Part shown: positions 27,011-36,808 of the stretch, in pieces
Layout of the letters: each line of letters starts with the position of its first letter
How positions within the stretch are numbered: position 1 is the first letter of the stretch
Source: Sphingobium sp. CECT 9361
GTDB taxonomy: Bacteria; Pseudomonadota; Alphaproteobacteria; Sphingomonadales; Sphingomonadaceae
Direction of reading: 5' to 3'
Length of the DNA: 42,465 nucleotides
Assembly: GCF_918741285.1 (NCBI RefSeq)
Contig: NZ_CAKKNC010000027.1
Location: forward strand, 1 to 42,465
Notes under the pieces: model-generated
Told to the model about the DNA's origin: nothing
Seen by the model: only the letters and a program-made list of their open reading frames with translations
Databases searched by the model: none
Position numbers and translations under genes: made by a program

Positions 27011-28606
27011 ATGACTGATCTCACCAATGGCGATGATATTCTTCAGCTCAAGCTTGTTTCAGACGTTTCGATCAATGCTCTGGGGGGCAATGACCGTGTC
27101 GAACTTACCGGATTTTTCGACGACGACCCACAGCCTTTTTATGCGAATGTGGCCGTCGACGGCGGTGCGGGGAACGACGTCATTCGCGTAGATGGGTATA
27201 TTCAGTCCGGCCTATTTCATGGTGGCGATGGCAATGACGGGATCGTGGTCGAATATGGCGACGACAGCACGGCCTATGGCGGCGCAGGAAATGACTCCAT
27301 TTCCTTCAAGAGCGATTTTGGCAGCGCTTATGGTGGGGATGGCGATGACGTCATCAGCCTGGGCTATTTTGGCAGCGCCGATGGTGGCGACGGCAATGAC
27401 ATATTGTATGGCGGCAGTGCGGACGGCGGTGCTGGCTCAGACATCATCGAAGCCAATGGCGGATCTGGCGGCGCGGGCGACGACATCTGGTATGGCGGCG
27501 AAGTGCAGGACGGCGGTGACGGATCGGACTATTTGCGCGGTGGCTATTATGCTTACGGCGGCGCGGGCAATGACATCATGCGGAGCGCCTATAGCGATGG
27601 CGGTGCGGGCCGCGATGTATGGTTCGGACTGTATCCCGACCTCAATTTTGCCAATGACGGTGACAAGATCGTACTCGACGGCCAGCGTCTGGTAACGGCG
27701 TTTTCCGGTACGCCAGGCGAGTTTATTCTCTCGCCGGAAGGTGCCCATATAGACGAGGACGGAGATGGTATCGCTGACTGGGTATATGAAGCCACGCTGA
27801 CGCCGGATGATTTTCTTGCACTGGTACTTGATGGCAATCCCACACAGTCCGTTGATGAAGTGGCTTCAGGCACTGCCGCGGCGGAATTCTTCTACGGCGG
27901 CGCAGGAAGCGATGTCCTTAACGGCGGCGGCGGTGGCGATTTCGTCTTCGGCGGCATGGGCAACGACATAATGTCAGGCAACTCAGGCGACGATCTTCTG
28001 GTCGGCAATGGCAATGACGACCGGTTGTATGGCGGTTCGGGCAACGACGAGCTGGACGGCGGGGACGGCGACGACACGATGTCGGGAAGCACGGGAAATG
28101 ATTTTGCATATGGGGGGGCGGGTGACGATCTTATCGCCGGCGGCGATGGAATGGATCGTCTCCTGGGGGAGGATGGTAATGACCGTGTCAATGGCGGCGC
28201 CGACGACGACAGCCTATCCGGTGGCGCAGGCAATGACATCTTGCGCGGTGATGCGGGGACCGACACGATCACGGGCGATGATGGGAATGACGTGATTTAT
28301 GGAGGGGCTGGCAAGGACATCATGACTGGCGGCGCCGGTACCGACCGATTTGTCTTCGGCGCGGACGACAGCAAGGCCGGTGGAAGCGTCCGCGACCTCA
28401 TCACCGATTTTACGGCAGGGGTCGACAAGCTTGATCTTACCGCGCTCGATATAACCGATTATGCGACGCAAATCAGCTTCAAGACCGTTGGGAGCGGCTT
28501 GATCGTCTATGCAGACACCGACGGAGATGGCTTTGATTATTCCGATTTCGCCGTACAGCTGACTGGCGTCTCTGCCCTGCAGGCAGGCGATTTTATTTTC
28601 GCCTGA
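27011..28606 (+). CDS. RTX calcium-binding protein with two repeat blocks
   Basis: A 531-residue protein made mostly of glycine/aspartate repeats. Block 1 (about 10-215) is irregular, with units such as SADGGDGNDILYGG and YGGAGNDIM spaced by short hydrophobic strands. A non-repetitive insert (about 216-300) carries an EF-hand-like loop DEDGDGIADW. Block 2 (about 305-460) is regular RTX (GGSGNDELDGGDGDDTMSG) and would fold as a calcium-filled beta roll. The C-terminus (FVFGADDSKAGG, LITDFTAGVDKLDLTALDI, GSGLIVYADTDGDGFDYSDF, GDFIFA) matches the RTX gene at 6833 and the pseudogene, and should carry the T1SS signal. GGAG lies six bases before the ATG at 27011, preferred over the ATG at 26999. 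There is no signal peptide. Surface or matrix function is inference. Confidence 0.88.
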   Translation: MTDLTNGDDILQLKLVSDVSINALGGNDRVELTGFFDDDPQPFYANVAVDGGAGNDVIRVDGYIQSGLFHGGDGNDGIVVEYGDDSTAYGGAGNDSISFKSDFGSAYGGDGDDVISLGYFGSADGGDGNDILYGGSADGGAGSDIIEANGGSGGAGDDIWYGGEVQDGGDGSDYLRGGYYAYGGAGNDIMRSAYSDGGAGRDVWFGLYPDLNFANDGDKIVLDGQRLVTAFSGTPGEFILSPEGAHIDEDGDGIADWVYEATLTPDDFLALVLDGNPTQSVDEVASGTAAAEFFYGGAGSDVLNGGGGGDFVFGGMGNDIMSGNSGDDLLVGNGNDDRLYGGSGNDELDGGDGDDTMSGSTGNDFAYGGAGDDLIAGGDGMDRLLGEDGNDRVNGGADDDSLSGGAGNDILRGDAGTDTITGDDGNDVIYGGAGKDIMTGGAGTDRFVFGADDSKAGGSVRDLITDFTAGVDKLDLTALDITDYATQISFKTVGSGLIVYADTDGDGFDYSDFAVQLTGVSALQAGDFIFA

Positions 28607-28644
28607 TCGCCTACGCCGATAACGTGAAATGCGGCTGGCACGAC

Positions 28645-28675
28645 AAGGCACCTCAGCCCCTGAGGCACGTGCCTT
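28645..28675 (+). terminator. Hairpin downstream of the RTX gene
   Basis: AAGGCA/TGCCTT and the inner CCTCAG/CTGAGG stack into a 12-pair stem with a three-base loop and a four-base bulge, starting 39 bases after the stop. No T-run follows, so it may be a weak terminator or a transcript-end stabiliser. Confidence 0.4.
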
Positions 28676-29671
28676 GAAACGCCAGCAGCCCGGCCGCAGT
28701 ACTGGTCGAGATTTCGCACGCATGGCCAGCGGCGAGGCGCAACCCGATGTTTCTGCGGGGCGTTTCGCGTGCAATGCGCAGGCGAGCGGCGGGGGCGTGC
28801 AAAGGGTCCGATAGTGCGGCACAGCAGCCTGGGCTGTTGGCTGGGGATAGCGTCGCGCTTTTCGGCTGTCGAAATGCGCAGCGCAGCCTCGCAGGGAGTC
28901 CTCGCCCCTTAAAGGCTGTCCTTAGCAGAATGGTCGGGCGGGCAGGGCAGGCGGTAGTCGATAGATGCGCTTATGGGCTTTGCGCTGAAAGGGCATTTCC
29001 TATGTCCGGGCTGCCTCAACAGGCGGTAGGCGTACTCTTCGCTGCACTGGCTTGAGGAGGCAGGGCCAGCCTTCGATACGCGGCGCTCGCCCGAGCTTGC
29101 TGGACGACGCGCTGCCGTCGCCGCTCGCAATTGCTCATGCGTGCCGCGTGGCAGTGAAGATGTGCACGGACAGGTCCGACCGCGGGGGCAGATCGGGCCT
29201 GCACTCTATGTCTCAAGCCGGATTGCGGCTGACATCCTGCGCGTGCCCTTTGGCACCGCATTTTTTGCCTTTGGCTGCGACGCCCGCAGATTGCTTGGAC
29301 CGTCTGCGGCACGCATCTTGGAACAGCTGCCATCTTGAGCGAGAGAAACGCATCAATGCAGGGTGACATAACATTTATAGTTTGAGAATGACCCGGTCAC
29401 TTTGAAAATCATTAGCCATATCTGGTTAGCAACTGGATTAAGATCTTTTCGAAATATGTTTCATTTCGGGATTTCTTCTTATTTTTGTCGCAAATCTATT
29501 CTGGCGGGAAAATAGATCCTGGGTCCGGCTGAGATCGAGGGGCCTCCGCAAGCTGTTGAAAAACAAGGATCGGTGCAATGCGTATTTTTGGCGGCAAGTT
29601 GTAGCTCATATTGCCTGCCCATATTTATACTTAACGTTTTGAATAAAGATGGAATCTAGACTGGACTCATA

Positions 29672-29700
29672 TTGACAGTGGCAGTCTGGTTGCATTAACA
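29672..29700 (+). promoter_or_regulatory. Candidate promoter of the giant RTX gene
   Basis: A perfect TTGACA (29672-29677) is followed after 17 bases by TTAACA (29695-29700), a weak -10. It lies in the AT-rich zone, about 165 bases before the ATG. Confidence 0.3.
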
Positions 29701-29865
29701 GATTCTTAATCAACTGTCCGAATCGGACTAAATCAACGTCGCCGTTTGAACTTGGGTAACGCTCGTCGCGCAGGCGGGCGAAAGCCTCATGGCGCGTAAA
29801 AACGGGTGGGGAATGCGCGCTCGTTCTGCGGCAAAGGCTGCGTATGGATTTGTAGGGAGACACTA

Positions 29866-32800
29866 ATGGTAGCCTTTGCGCAAGCGAGCTTGTCCGGCCT
29901 TTCGATTTCGAATCCGTCATCCCTTCAGTTCGGGCCCGATGGGCGCCTGTATATCTCGCAGGACAATGGCGTTGTAGTGGCTGTGACGGTTACACAGGAC
30001 TCGAGTGGCGGCTATGTCGCTACCGCAAAGGAAACCATCAGCCTTGTCAGGTTCATTCCCAATCATAATGATGATGGAACCTACAACCCTACTATCAATA
30101 CCCGGCAGGTCACCGGTATTCTGGTCGCAGGAACAGCGGACAACCCCATTATCTATGTCAGTTCGAGCGATCCACGAATCGGCGGCGGAACAAATAAGGG
30201 CGATACGGGTCTCGACACAAATTCAGGGACCTTGTCCCGACTGACCAAGGATGCCACCGGCGCCTGGACCAAGGTTGACCTTGTGTATGGCCTGCCGCGG
30301 AGCGAAGAAAATCATGCTGTGAACGGCATGCAGATCAACGCCAAGAACGGGCATATTCTGCTCACCGTTGGCGGTCAGACCAATGCAGGGGCACCATCGC
30401 AAGAGTTCGGCTATCTGTCCGATTATGCCTATGGCGCGTCGATTGTCGACATCGACGTGGCCGCGATCGATGCGCTCCCCAGCAAGACTTATCTGGGGCA
30501 GACGTATAAATATGTCTTGCCTACGGTCGACGATCCGACCCGATCTGCACCTGGCGATGTCGTCGCGACAGGGCAGCCGGAAGTGTTTGGCGGCAACAAT
30601 GGCTTAAATCAGGCCCGCTTGACCCCTGACAGTCCCGTCCAACTGTACGCAACAGGCTTTCGCAATCTTTATGATATCGCCGTCAACGCCAATGGCCAGA
30701 TATATGGCATCGACAATGGCGGAAATCCCGGCTGGGGTGGTCCTCCGCAGTACATTCAGCCCGACGGATCGCTTGGCGCCACGCCGACGCCTTATCCCAC
30801 GAACATGGTCAACGACGGGAGCGGGTCGATCAACAAGGCGCCGCTGCACCTGATCGAAGAAGGCTATTATGGCGGGCATCCGACGCCCATTACCGCCAAT
30901 CCTTCTGGCGCCGGCCTGTACGCGCCGGACGGTAGTCCCTTGGCCTTGCCAAGCGATTGGCCACCGGTACCGGCATCGATGATCAATCCCGTCTCGGGCT
31001 ATTATCTGCCGCCGGGATCCAATCGTGCGGATCTCTTGCCAGCCGATCTTCATACCCCGCTAAATCTGCGGGGCGACATCGCTGCCTTCTCTGGATCCGT
31101 CAACGGCATCGATGATTATCGTGCCACGGCCTTCGACGGGGAAATGCAAGGAGATCTTGTCGCCGCATCGCTCAATGACGATAGCATTTATCGTATCGAT
31201 CTTGCTGCCGACGGCAAAACCGTGCTGGGCGTCTCGAACCTGACGCCGGGCGGTCTGGTGGGCGGCGGTAATGCGCTCGACGTCCACGCGGCGCCCGAAA
31301 CGGGACCTTTTGCAGGGACGATCTGGGTCGCCAGCTATGGCGGCGGCATCACCATATTAACGCCAAGCAACGGGGAGACGTCAGGCAATTCGAACGATAC
31401 CGATAATGATGGATTGAACAATTTTATTGATCCGTTCGCCGTCGATGCGACCAATGGACAATCTGTCGTACTGACGGGGGGCTCGACATTATCGTGGACC
31501 TTCAGCCAGAACGAACCGCATCCTGGACCCAGTGGGTTAGGCAATCTTGGATTTACCGGAATAATGACCAACGGGACGCAGTCCTATTTGGATCAGTATG
31601 ACGCCAACAAGACCATCATGGGCGGCGCTGCTGCAGGGGTGCTTGTTCAGGATATCACTGACGGTACACCACTTGGCAACAATCAGCGGGACGCCTATCA
31701 GTTCGGGATCGACATCGGTTCAGATGTCGGCTCGTACACGATATCGACGAAGGTCAATAATCCCTTCGATCTGGCGGTTCCTACCGACAATCAAAGCGTT
31801 GGCTTCTATATCGGGACGGGCGACCAATCAAACTATGTCCGATTGGTGGCGGGGTCCGCGACGGTAGAGGGTGTAGCCAATTCCCCCGTCATCGATTTTA
31901 TATTCGAAAGTGGCGACGAGATTATCAGTCACCAGACGATGCTTGCGCCGATCTTCGGTGGCAGCGAGCATGCCGTTACAGCGTCGGACTCGATCGTTCT
32001 CGATTTGACCGTCGATCCTGTCGCCGGGACAGTCACGCCGAGCTGGACGATTACCCGTGGAAGCGGGCCTGGTGTACCCGGCACCATTGTCACCGGACAA
32101 GGTACAACGATCGTTGCCACAGACGACATGCTGGCGGCTCTGCGCGGCAACTATGTCGTCAATAGCTTTGCCAATGGGCCGCTGCCCTCGGGGCTTGCCG
32201 TTGGTATTATAGGGACCTCCGATGGACCTGGAGATCCTTTCTCCGCGACCTGGAACAACATCACTATCACGAGCACACCCAAGCCGGACGGCGATGTGGG
32301 CGCAGCGGAACTCCACTTTACACCCAATGCGGATATTGACGTCAGTACCTATCAACCAAACACGGTTCAGATCAGCAATCTGATCACGTCGAGCAAGGAT
32401 CTCAAGAAGGTCATCATCAACATCGAAGACGCCATTCTGCCCGACGGTGCGTTCTTCGATCCAAACGCCGCCGGTGGCAATAACGGCAAAGCATTTCAGA
32501 TCAATAGTGCGGTGGGATCGTTCGCGGCGAACGCTACCTATCAGCTAGGAAGCGCTGCAACGGGATACAAGCAGATTTCCATCGACTTCAATGGGTTTAA
32601 CCCTGGCGAAACGGTGAACTTCTCGCTCGATATCGATCCAATGTCCATGCTGGGCTATGGCAAGACCGTGCCGGCAGGCGGTGTTTCGGGCGCCGAACTG
32701 GCGGGGTCCCGGGTCACCTTTGTGTTCGACGATGGATCGACGACGGAAGCTGAACTTTTTGGTTCCGGCATCGCTCAAGCCGATGCGCGGGGGGTGAGCA

Positions 32801-35800
32801 ATCTTCGCGCAGCCCCCACGCTGAGCTTGCAGGGCCAATCCTCCGGCAATGTCTCCTTTCCCGCAGGCGATCCTTCAGTCATCGTCCATGGGACACCTGG
32901 CGCTACGGTGCGCGTGCAAATGATGACGGTAGCCCAGCTTAGCGTACCGTTTGAGGATCCCTATGAGGGTAACGCTGCAACCGATGTTGTGTATGAAACC
33001 GTCACCCTGGATGGGGCGGGGGAAGGGGTTATATCCGGTAGCCTCTCAGTCGATCAGGTGCTGGTCATGGCCGTTGCTGAGGTCAATGCCCAAGGCATAG
33101 CCATCAGTGCGGTAAGCGAGCCGCTTCGGCTCATCCAGCAAACCGGTCCTTTAGCTTCGATCATAGGCACCGATGCCGGGGAGACGCTCGAGGGGACCCC
33201 GGGCGACGATGGCATGGAAGGCAAAGGTGGCGATGACATCCTCATTGGGCTGGATGGCGACGACCTTCTCAATGGCGGTACCGGCGCAGATCAGATGACC
33301 GGTGGGCAGGGGGACGATTATTATCTGGTCGACTCTGCTGGCGATCAGGTCATTGAAGCGGCAAACGCTGGCCTCGACACCGTTAGAACGGTTACTGGAA
33401 CCTATGTGCTGGGCACAAATGTCGAGAATCTGATCTACACCGGAACCGGAAATTTCAACGGGACGGGCAATAGTCTTGCCAATTTGATGATCGGGTCGCG
33501 TGGCGCAGACCGCCTCGATGGTCTTGCCGGCGCAGATATGCTGCGGGGAGGGGCAGGCAACGATACCTATGTCGTCGACAATAGTGCTGACTCGGTCATT
33601 GAGCTTGCCAATCAGGGGACGGATCGTGTGCTCTCACAAGTCAGCTTCGTCCTGTCCGACTATATCGAAACCCTGCAGTTGACGACCAGCAAGGCGCTTA
33701 ACGGATCAGGCAATGCAATCGGAAATACGTTGATCGGTAATGCCGGCATCAACATACTGGACGGCCGTGGCGGTAGCGACATTCTGACCGGGGGAGCAGG
33801 AAATGATGTGTTCCAGTTCCAACGTGCCGAGGCGTCAGGAGACAAGGTCACGGATTTTGCCGGCGCTGGGGTAGCGGGCGGCGATACGCTCAAGTTCGTA
33901 GGGTACGGCGCGGATGCTTCGCTTACACAAGTAGGCACGACCGATAGCTATATCATTCACGCTGGCGCAGCCTTTAACAATGCCGAGGAAACAATTCAGA
34001 TCGTTGGCGTTACCCACCTGACGGCAGGCGACTATGTGTTTGCCCCGCCGCCTAATTTTGCCCCTACCGATATGTCGCTCTCGAATCACATCATCGCTGA
34101 AAATGGTGCCGCCAATGATGTGATTGGCACAATTTCGGTTGCAGATCCCGACGCGGGGGAGACTTTTACCTATACGCTGCTCAATGATGCGCAGGGGCGG
34201 TTTGTGCTGTCGGGGGGGGCCTTGCTGGCGACCGGTGCCTTCGACTATGAGGCAGGGAGCAGCTATACCATAGTGATTGCAGTAACGGACTCCGGCGGAA
34301 GCGAATTGCAGCGCGCTTTTGCGATCGATATCACCGATCTCAATGATAACGCACCCGTATTTGTTTCGCCCCAGGACTATCTTGTGGATGAGTCGGAGTT
34401 GGTGGTCGGAGACATTCTCGCGACGGATGCTGACCAGTCCGGCACAGCCATCACGCTGTCCATCAAGCCCGATAGCGGCGACGGCTCGTATTTTCAGCTT
34501 AACGGTGCGAACACGCTGGCGTTTATTGCGCCGCCTGATTTTGAGTCCCCCCATGGCAATGTCTACACTCTGACGATCGTAGCTTTTGATGGGCTTAACG
34601 CGTCTGAACAGGCGATCAGTGTAACGGTGAGCGATATCGATGAAAGCTCGCCCAATAGTGCGCCCACATCGCTCACGCTTTCGGCGCAGTCCGTTGCGGA
34701 GAATTCGCTCTCGGGTACGATCGTGGGTACGCTCAGCGCCGTCGATCCGGACGATGGAGATAGCCAAACCTATTCCTTGTTGAACGACGCGGGGGGAAGA
34801 TTTGGCATCGTGGACAATCAGCTTGTCGTCATTGGAGCCTTAGACTTTGAGAATGCCGCTGCGCATACTGTAACGGTAAGAGTGCGCGACAGCGTGGGAC
34901 ATTCGCTTCAAAGAAACTTTGTGATCGATGTCACGGACGTCAAAGCTGCCGATACAATGGGTCTTTCCGCTGCGGACGATCACTTCACCTACAATTCTGC
35001 CCTGACCTTCGACCGTATCGACGGAATGAGCGGAATGGATAGCCTTGATGTGGTCGCTCCCTCCGTGTCGATAGGAACCGATGGAGCCGCCTTTACCATC
35101 GACCTCAGCAATGACAACCTGGCTGAATTTTCCGCGGTCAATGTAGAATATCTCAATGTGGCGGGATCATCGGTTACGATTACAGCGGATCTGAGCGGTA
35201 CAGCTCTGGGTCTGGGGGAAGTAACCATTAATGGCACCGCTGAGGCTGACAGTCTCAACGGAGCCCTTGCTGGCGCTGCTCTAAAGCTATCGGGAGGGGC
35301 TGGAGCTGACCAGTTGACCGGAGGTTCTGCGGTCGATGTCCTTGACGGCGGCACCGGGGATGACAGCATGACGGGTGGCGCAGGGGATGACCTCTATTTC
35401 GTCGACAGCAGTGGCGATACTGTCTTTGAAGGCAGTGCAGGCGGTACCGACACGGTGTCGACGACCCTTGCAAGCTTTACCCTGGCGTCGAACTTGGAAA
35501 ATCTCATCTACACGGGCACAAAGGCGTTCACGGGAACCGGTAATGCAACGGACAATGTACTGACCGGATCAAGCGGCGCCGACCGATTAGATGGGCTGGG
35601 CGGGCTTGACGTCATGCGTGGCGGCCTGGGCAGCGACACATATATTGTCGAGAGCAGCGGCGACGTTGTCGTTGAACTGGCTGATCAGGGGATCGACAGG
35701 GTCTTGTCCCAAACGTCATACACGCTCAGTGACAATGTCGAAAACCTTCAGCTTACGACCAGCAAGGCAATCAACGGCACAGGCAATGCGCTGGCCAACG

Positions 35801-36120
35801 TCATTCAAGGCAATGCCGGAATCAATCTGCTCGATGGCAGAGGGGGCATGGATACCCTCACCGGAGGGGGAGGAAATGATATTTTCGAATTCCAGCGTGG
35901 TGAGGCAACAGGCGACAAGGTGACCGACTTTACCGGGGCCGGGGTTGCGGGTGGCGACGTTTTAAAGCTCGTGGGCTATGGCACTGACGCATTCTTCACG
36001 AATGTGGGCGGATCCGACTTCTACGAAATCCATGCCGGTGCCGCCTTTGGCGGCGTTGTCGAGACAATCCAGCTGGTCGGTGTGACGACGCTCGGTCTGC
36101 AGGATGTTATATTTGCCTGA
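29866..36120 (+). CDS. Giant multidomain RTX protein with sugar-dehydrogenase-like propeller
   Basis: A 2084-residue protein without a signal peptide. Residues 1-490 resemble the PQQ-dependent glucose/sorbosone dehydrogenase propeller (SSLQFGPDGRLYISQDNG; GLPRSEENHAVNGM; YATGFRNLYDIAVNANGQIY; IDNGGNPGWGG). A calcium motif DTDNDGLNNFIDPF lies near 510. A lectin/LamG-like beta region (about 530-800) and a second beta region (about 805-985) follow. RTX module 1 (about 1105-1393) ends with a complete C-terminal-type block, GDYVFA. Three cadherin-like domains (about 1395-1710) come next, with repeated GDxxxTYxLLNDAxGRF and AFDYE/LDFEN units, then RTX module 2 (about 1786-2084). The ATG at 29866 has GGGAGA upstream and is preferred over an upstream ATG at 29806. 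Catalytic activity is not shown. It is likely a T1SS-secreted glycan-active or adhesive protein. Confidence 0.9.
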   Translation: MVAFAQASLSGLSISNPSSLQFGPDGRLYISQDNGVVVAVTVTQDSSGGYVATAKETISLVRFIPNHNDDGTYNPTINTRQVTGILVAGTADNPIIYVSSSDPRIGGGTNKGDTGLDTNSGTLSRLTKDATGAWTKVDLVYGLPRSEENHAVNGMQINAKNGHILLTVGGQTNAGAPSQEFGYLSDYAYGASIVDIDVAAIDALPSKTYLGQTYKYVLPTVDDPTRSAPGDVVATGQPEVFGGNNGLNQARLTPDSPVQLYATGFRNLYDIAVNANGQIYGIDNGGNPGWGGPPQYIQPDGSLGATPTPYPTNMVNDGSGSINKAPLHLIEEGYYGGHPTPITANPSGAGLYAPDGSPLALPSDWPPVPASMINPVSGYYLPPGSNRADLLPADLHTPLNLRGDIAAFSGSVNGIDDYRATAFDGEMQGDLVAASLNDDSIYRIDLAADGKTVLGVSNLTPGGLVGGGNALDVHAAPETGPFAGTIWVASYGGGITILTPSNGETSGNSNDTDNDGLNNFIDPFAVDATNGQSVVLTGGSTLSWTFSQNEPHPGPSGLGNLGFTGIMTNGTQSYLDQYDANKTIMGGAAAGVLVQDITDGTPLGNNQRDAYQFGIDIGSDVGSYTISTKVNNPFDLAVPTDNQSVGFYIGTGDQSNYVRLVAGSATVEGVANSPVIDFIFESGDEIISHQTMLAPIFGGSEHAVTASDSIVLDLTVDPVAGTVTPSWTITRGSGPGVPGTIVTGQGTTIVATDDMLAALRGNYVVNSFANGPLPSGLAVGIIGTSDGPGDPFSATWNNITITSTPKPDGDVGAAELHFTPNADIDVSTYQPNTVQISNLITSSKDLKKVIINIEDAILPDGAFFDPNAAGGNNGKAFQINSAVGSFAANATYQLGSAATGYKQISIDFNGFNPGETVNFSLDIDPMSMLGYGKTVPAGGVSGAELAGSRVTFVFDDGSTTEAELFGSGIAQADARGVSNLRAAPTLSLQGQSSGNVSFPAGDPSVIVHGTPGATVRVQMMTVAQLSVPFEDPYEGNAATDVVYETVTLDGAGEGVISGSLSVDQVLVMAVAEVNAQGIAISAVSEPLRLIQQTGPLASIIGTDAGETLEGTPGDDGMEGKGGDDILIGLDGDDLLNGGTGADQMTGGQGDDYYLVDSAGDQVIEAANAGLDTVRTVTGTYVLGTNVENLIYTGTGNFNGTGNSLANLMIGSRGADRLDGLAGADMLRGGAGNDTYVVDNSADSVIELANQGTDRVLSQVSFVLSDYIETLQLTTSKALNGSGNAIGNTLIGNAGINILDGRGGSDILTGGAGNDVFQFQRAEASGDKVTDFAGAGVAGGDTLKFVGYGADASLTQVGTTDSYIIHAGAAFNNAEETIQIVGVTHLTAGDYVFAPPPNFAPTDMSLSNHIIAENGAANDVIGTISVADPDAGETFTYTLLNDAQGRFVLSGGALLATGAFDYEAGSSYTIVIAVTDSGGSELQRAFAIDITDLNDNAPVFVSPQDYLVDESELVVGDILATDADQSGTAITLSIKPDSGDGSYFQLNGANTLAFIAPPDFESPHGNVYTLTIVAFDGLNASEQAISVTVSDIDESSPNSAPTSLTLSAQSVAENSLSGTIVGTLSAVDPDDGDSQTYSLLNDAGGRFGIVDNQLVVIGALDFENAAAHTVTVRVRDSVGHSLQRNFVIDVTDVKAADTMGLSAADDHFTYNSALTFDRIDGMSGMDSLDVVAPSVSIGTDGAAFTIDLSNDNLAEFSAVNVEYLNVAGSSVTITADLSGTALGLGEVTINGTAEADSLNGALAGAALKLSGGAGADQLTGGSAVDVLDGGTGDDSMTGGAGDDLYFVDSSGDTVFEGSAGGTDTVSTTLASFTLASNLENLIYTGTKAFTGTGNATDNVLTGSSGADRLDGLGGLDVMRGGLGSDTYIVESSGDVVVELADQGIDRVLSQTSYTLSDNVENLQLTTSKAINGTGNALANVIQGNAGINLLDGRGGMDTLTGGGGNDIFEFQRGEATGDKVTDFTGAGVAGGDVLKLVGYGTDAFFTNVGGSDFYEIHAGAAFGGVVETIQLVGVTTLGLQDVIFA

Positions 36121-36493
36121 TGAAGCGGTGAGAATAATGCCTGGTCCTAGTAAAGGGCTAGGCTCGGGATTCGCGCCACTTGTGGCTGGATGTGTAGTGC
36201 GCGGTCGCAGCTTTTCGCGATTGACGGGAAGAGGCAGCTCAGCACATGTGGAGCCTTGCTGCGCTTGGGAAAATACGCCTCTCAGGTTGCGGCACGTGCT
36301 CGTCGGGAGCCAGTTCGGGTAGCGCAGTGTCATCCTTTTGATGGGCCCCCAGTAACGCTCTAAGAAACAATCGCGGATGCAACTGCCTGGAGGCGGTCTT
36401 GCATATTGAGATACATAAGAAATCAAAACTAGAGCGCGTGGGAACCCATTTTGTACCGTCTTAAGAGCTAGGATCGGCAAAGGATGTATATGA
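36121..36493. other. Gap after the giant RTX gene
   Basis: About 370 bases. A long minus-strand frame (35962-36729) crosses it but overlaps the RTX 3' end and has no protein-like features, so it is not called. No clear terminator was seen. Confidence 0.5.
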
Positions 36494-36712
36494 ATGGATA
36501 AGAGGGGCCTTGAAGCGCAACGGGGAGGCTTTGCATTGCAAATTACCTTGCCGCATCCCATTGCGGAAGTGGAGTCCCATGCATGGTTGCATGCGATCGA
36601 ACTGACATGCGTCGCAACCAATCGCGATGGGAGCACAACGGCTCTATGTCGCACTGCAAGCCAGGCTGAACAGCTTAGAGCCAGTCTCAACGCTGCAATC
36701 GGACGCAGCTGA
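36494..36712 (+). CDS. Small unknown protein, 72 residues
   Basis: A short frame with plausible protein character: a beta-like stretch (GGFALQITLPHPIAEV), WLHAIELTCVATNRDGST, then a helix (CRTASQAEQLRASLNAAIG). There is no signal peptide and no membrane helix. AAGGA lies about nine bases before the ATG. I recognise no family. It stands alone between the giant RTX gene and the winged-helix gene. The call rests on composition and the ribosome binding site only. Confidence 0.45.
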   Translation: MDKRGLEAQRGGFALQITLPHPIAEVESHAWLHAIELTCVATNRDGSTTALCRTASQAEQLRASLNAAIGRS

Positions 36713-36808
36713 CAGCAGGCCTTGTTCAAAGCACATCATAAAAATACGCCCAGTCGGGCGGTTCGGGCATGTTTCCTTACGCTGCGAAGCTAGGAAACAG
36801 AGGCAAAT

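Larger units (their letters stand above)
28607..29865. other. Intergenic region before the giant RTX gene
   Basis: About 1.25 kb. The first 730 bases are GC-rich and without a supported gene. From about 29370 the composition turns clearly AT-richer, as expected for a regulatory region upstream of the 6.3-kb gene. Apart from the hairpin at 28645 and a candidate promoter at 29672 I see no definite element. Confidence 0.55.

Noticed and set aside
27200..28330. Repetitive DNA that could look like a CRISPR or tandem-repeat array
   Set aside because: The repeats encode RTX nonapeptides in one continuous frame; there are no identical direct repeats with unique spacers.
33835..34767. Minus-strand open frame of about 310 codons
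   Set aside because: It lies wholly antisense to the cadherin/RTX part of the giant gene and is Arg/Ile-rich in the manner of reverse-strand frames.
35962..36729. Long minus-strand open frame (255 codons)
   Set aside because: It overlaps the 3' end of the giant RTX gene, has no recognisable motif and has a composition typical of antisense frames.
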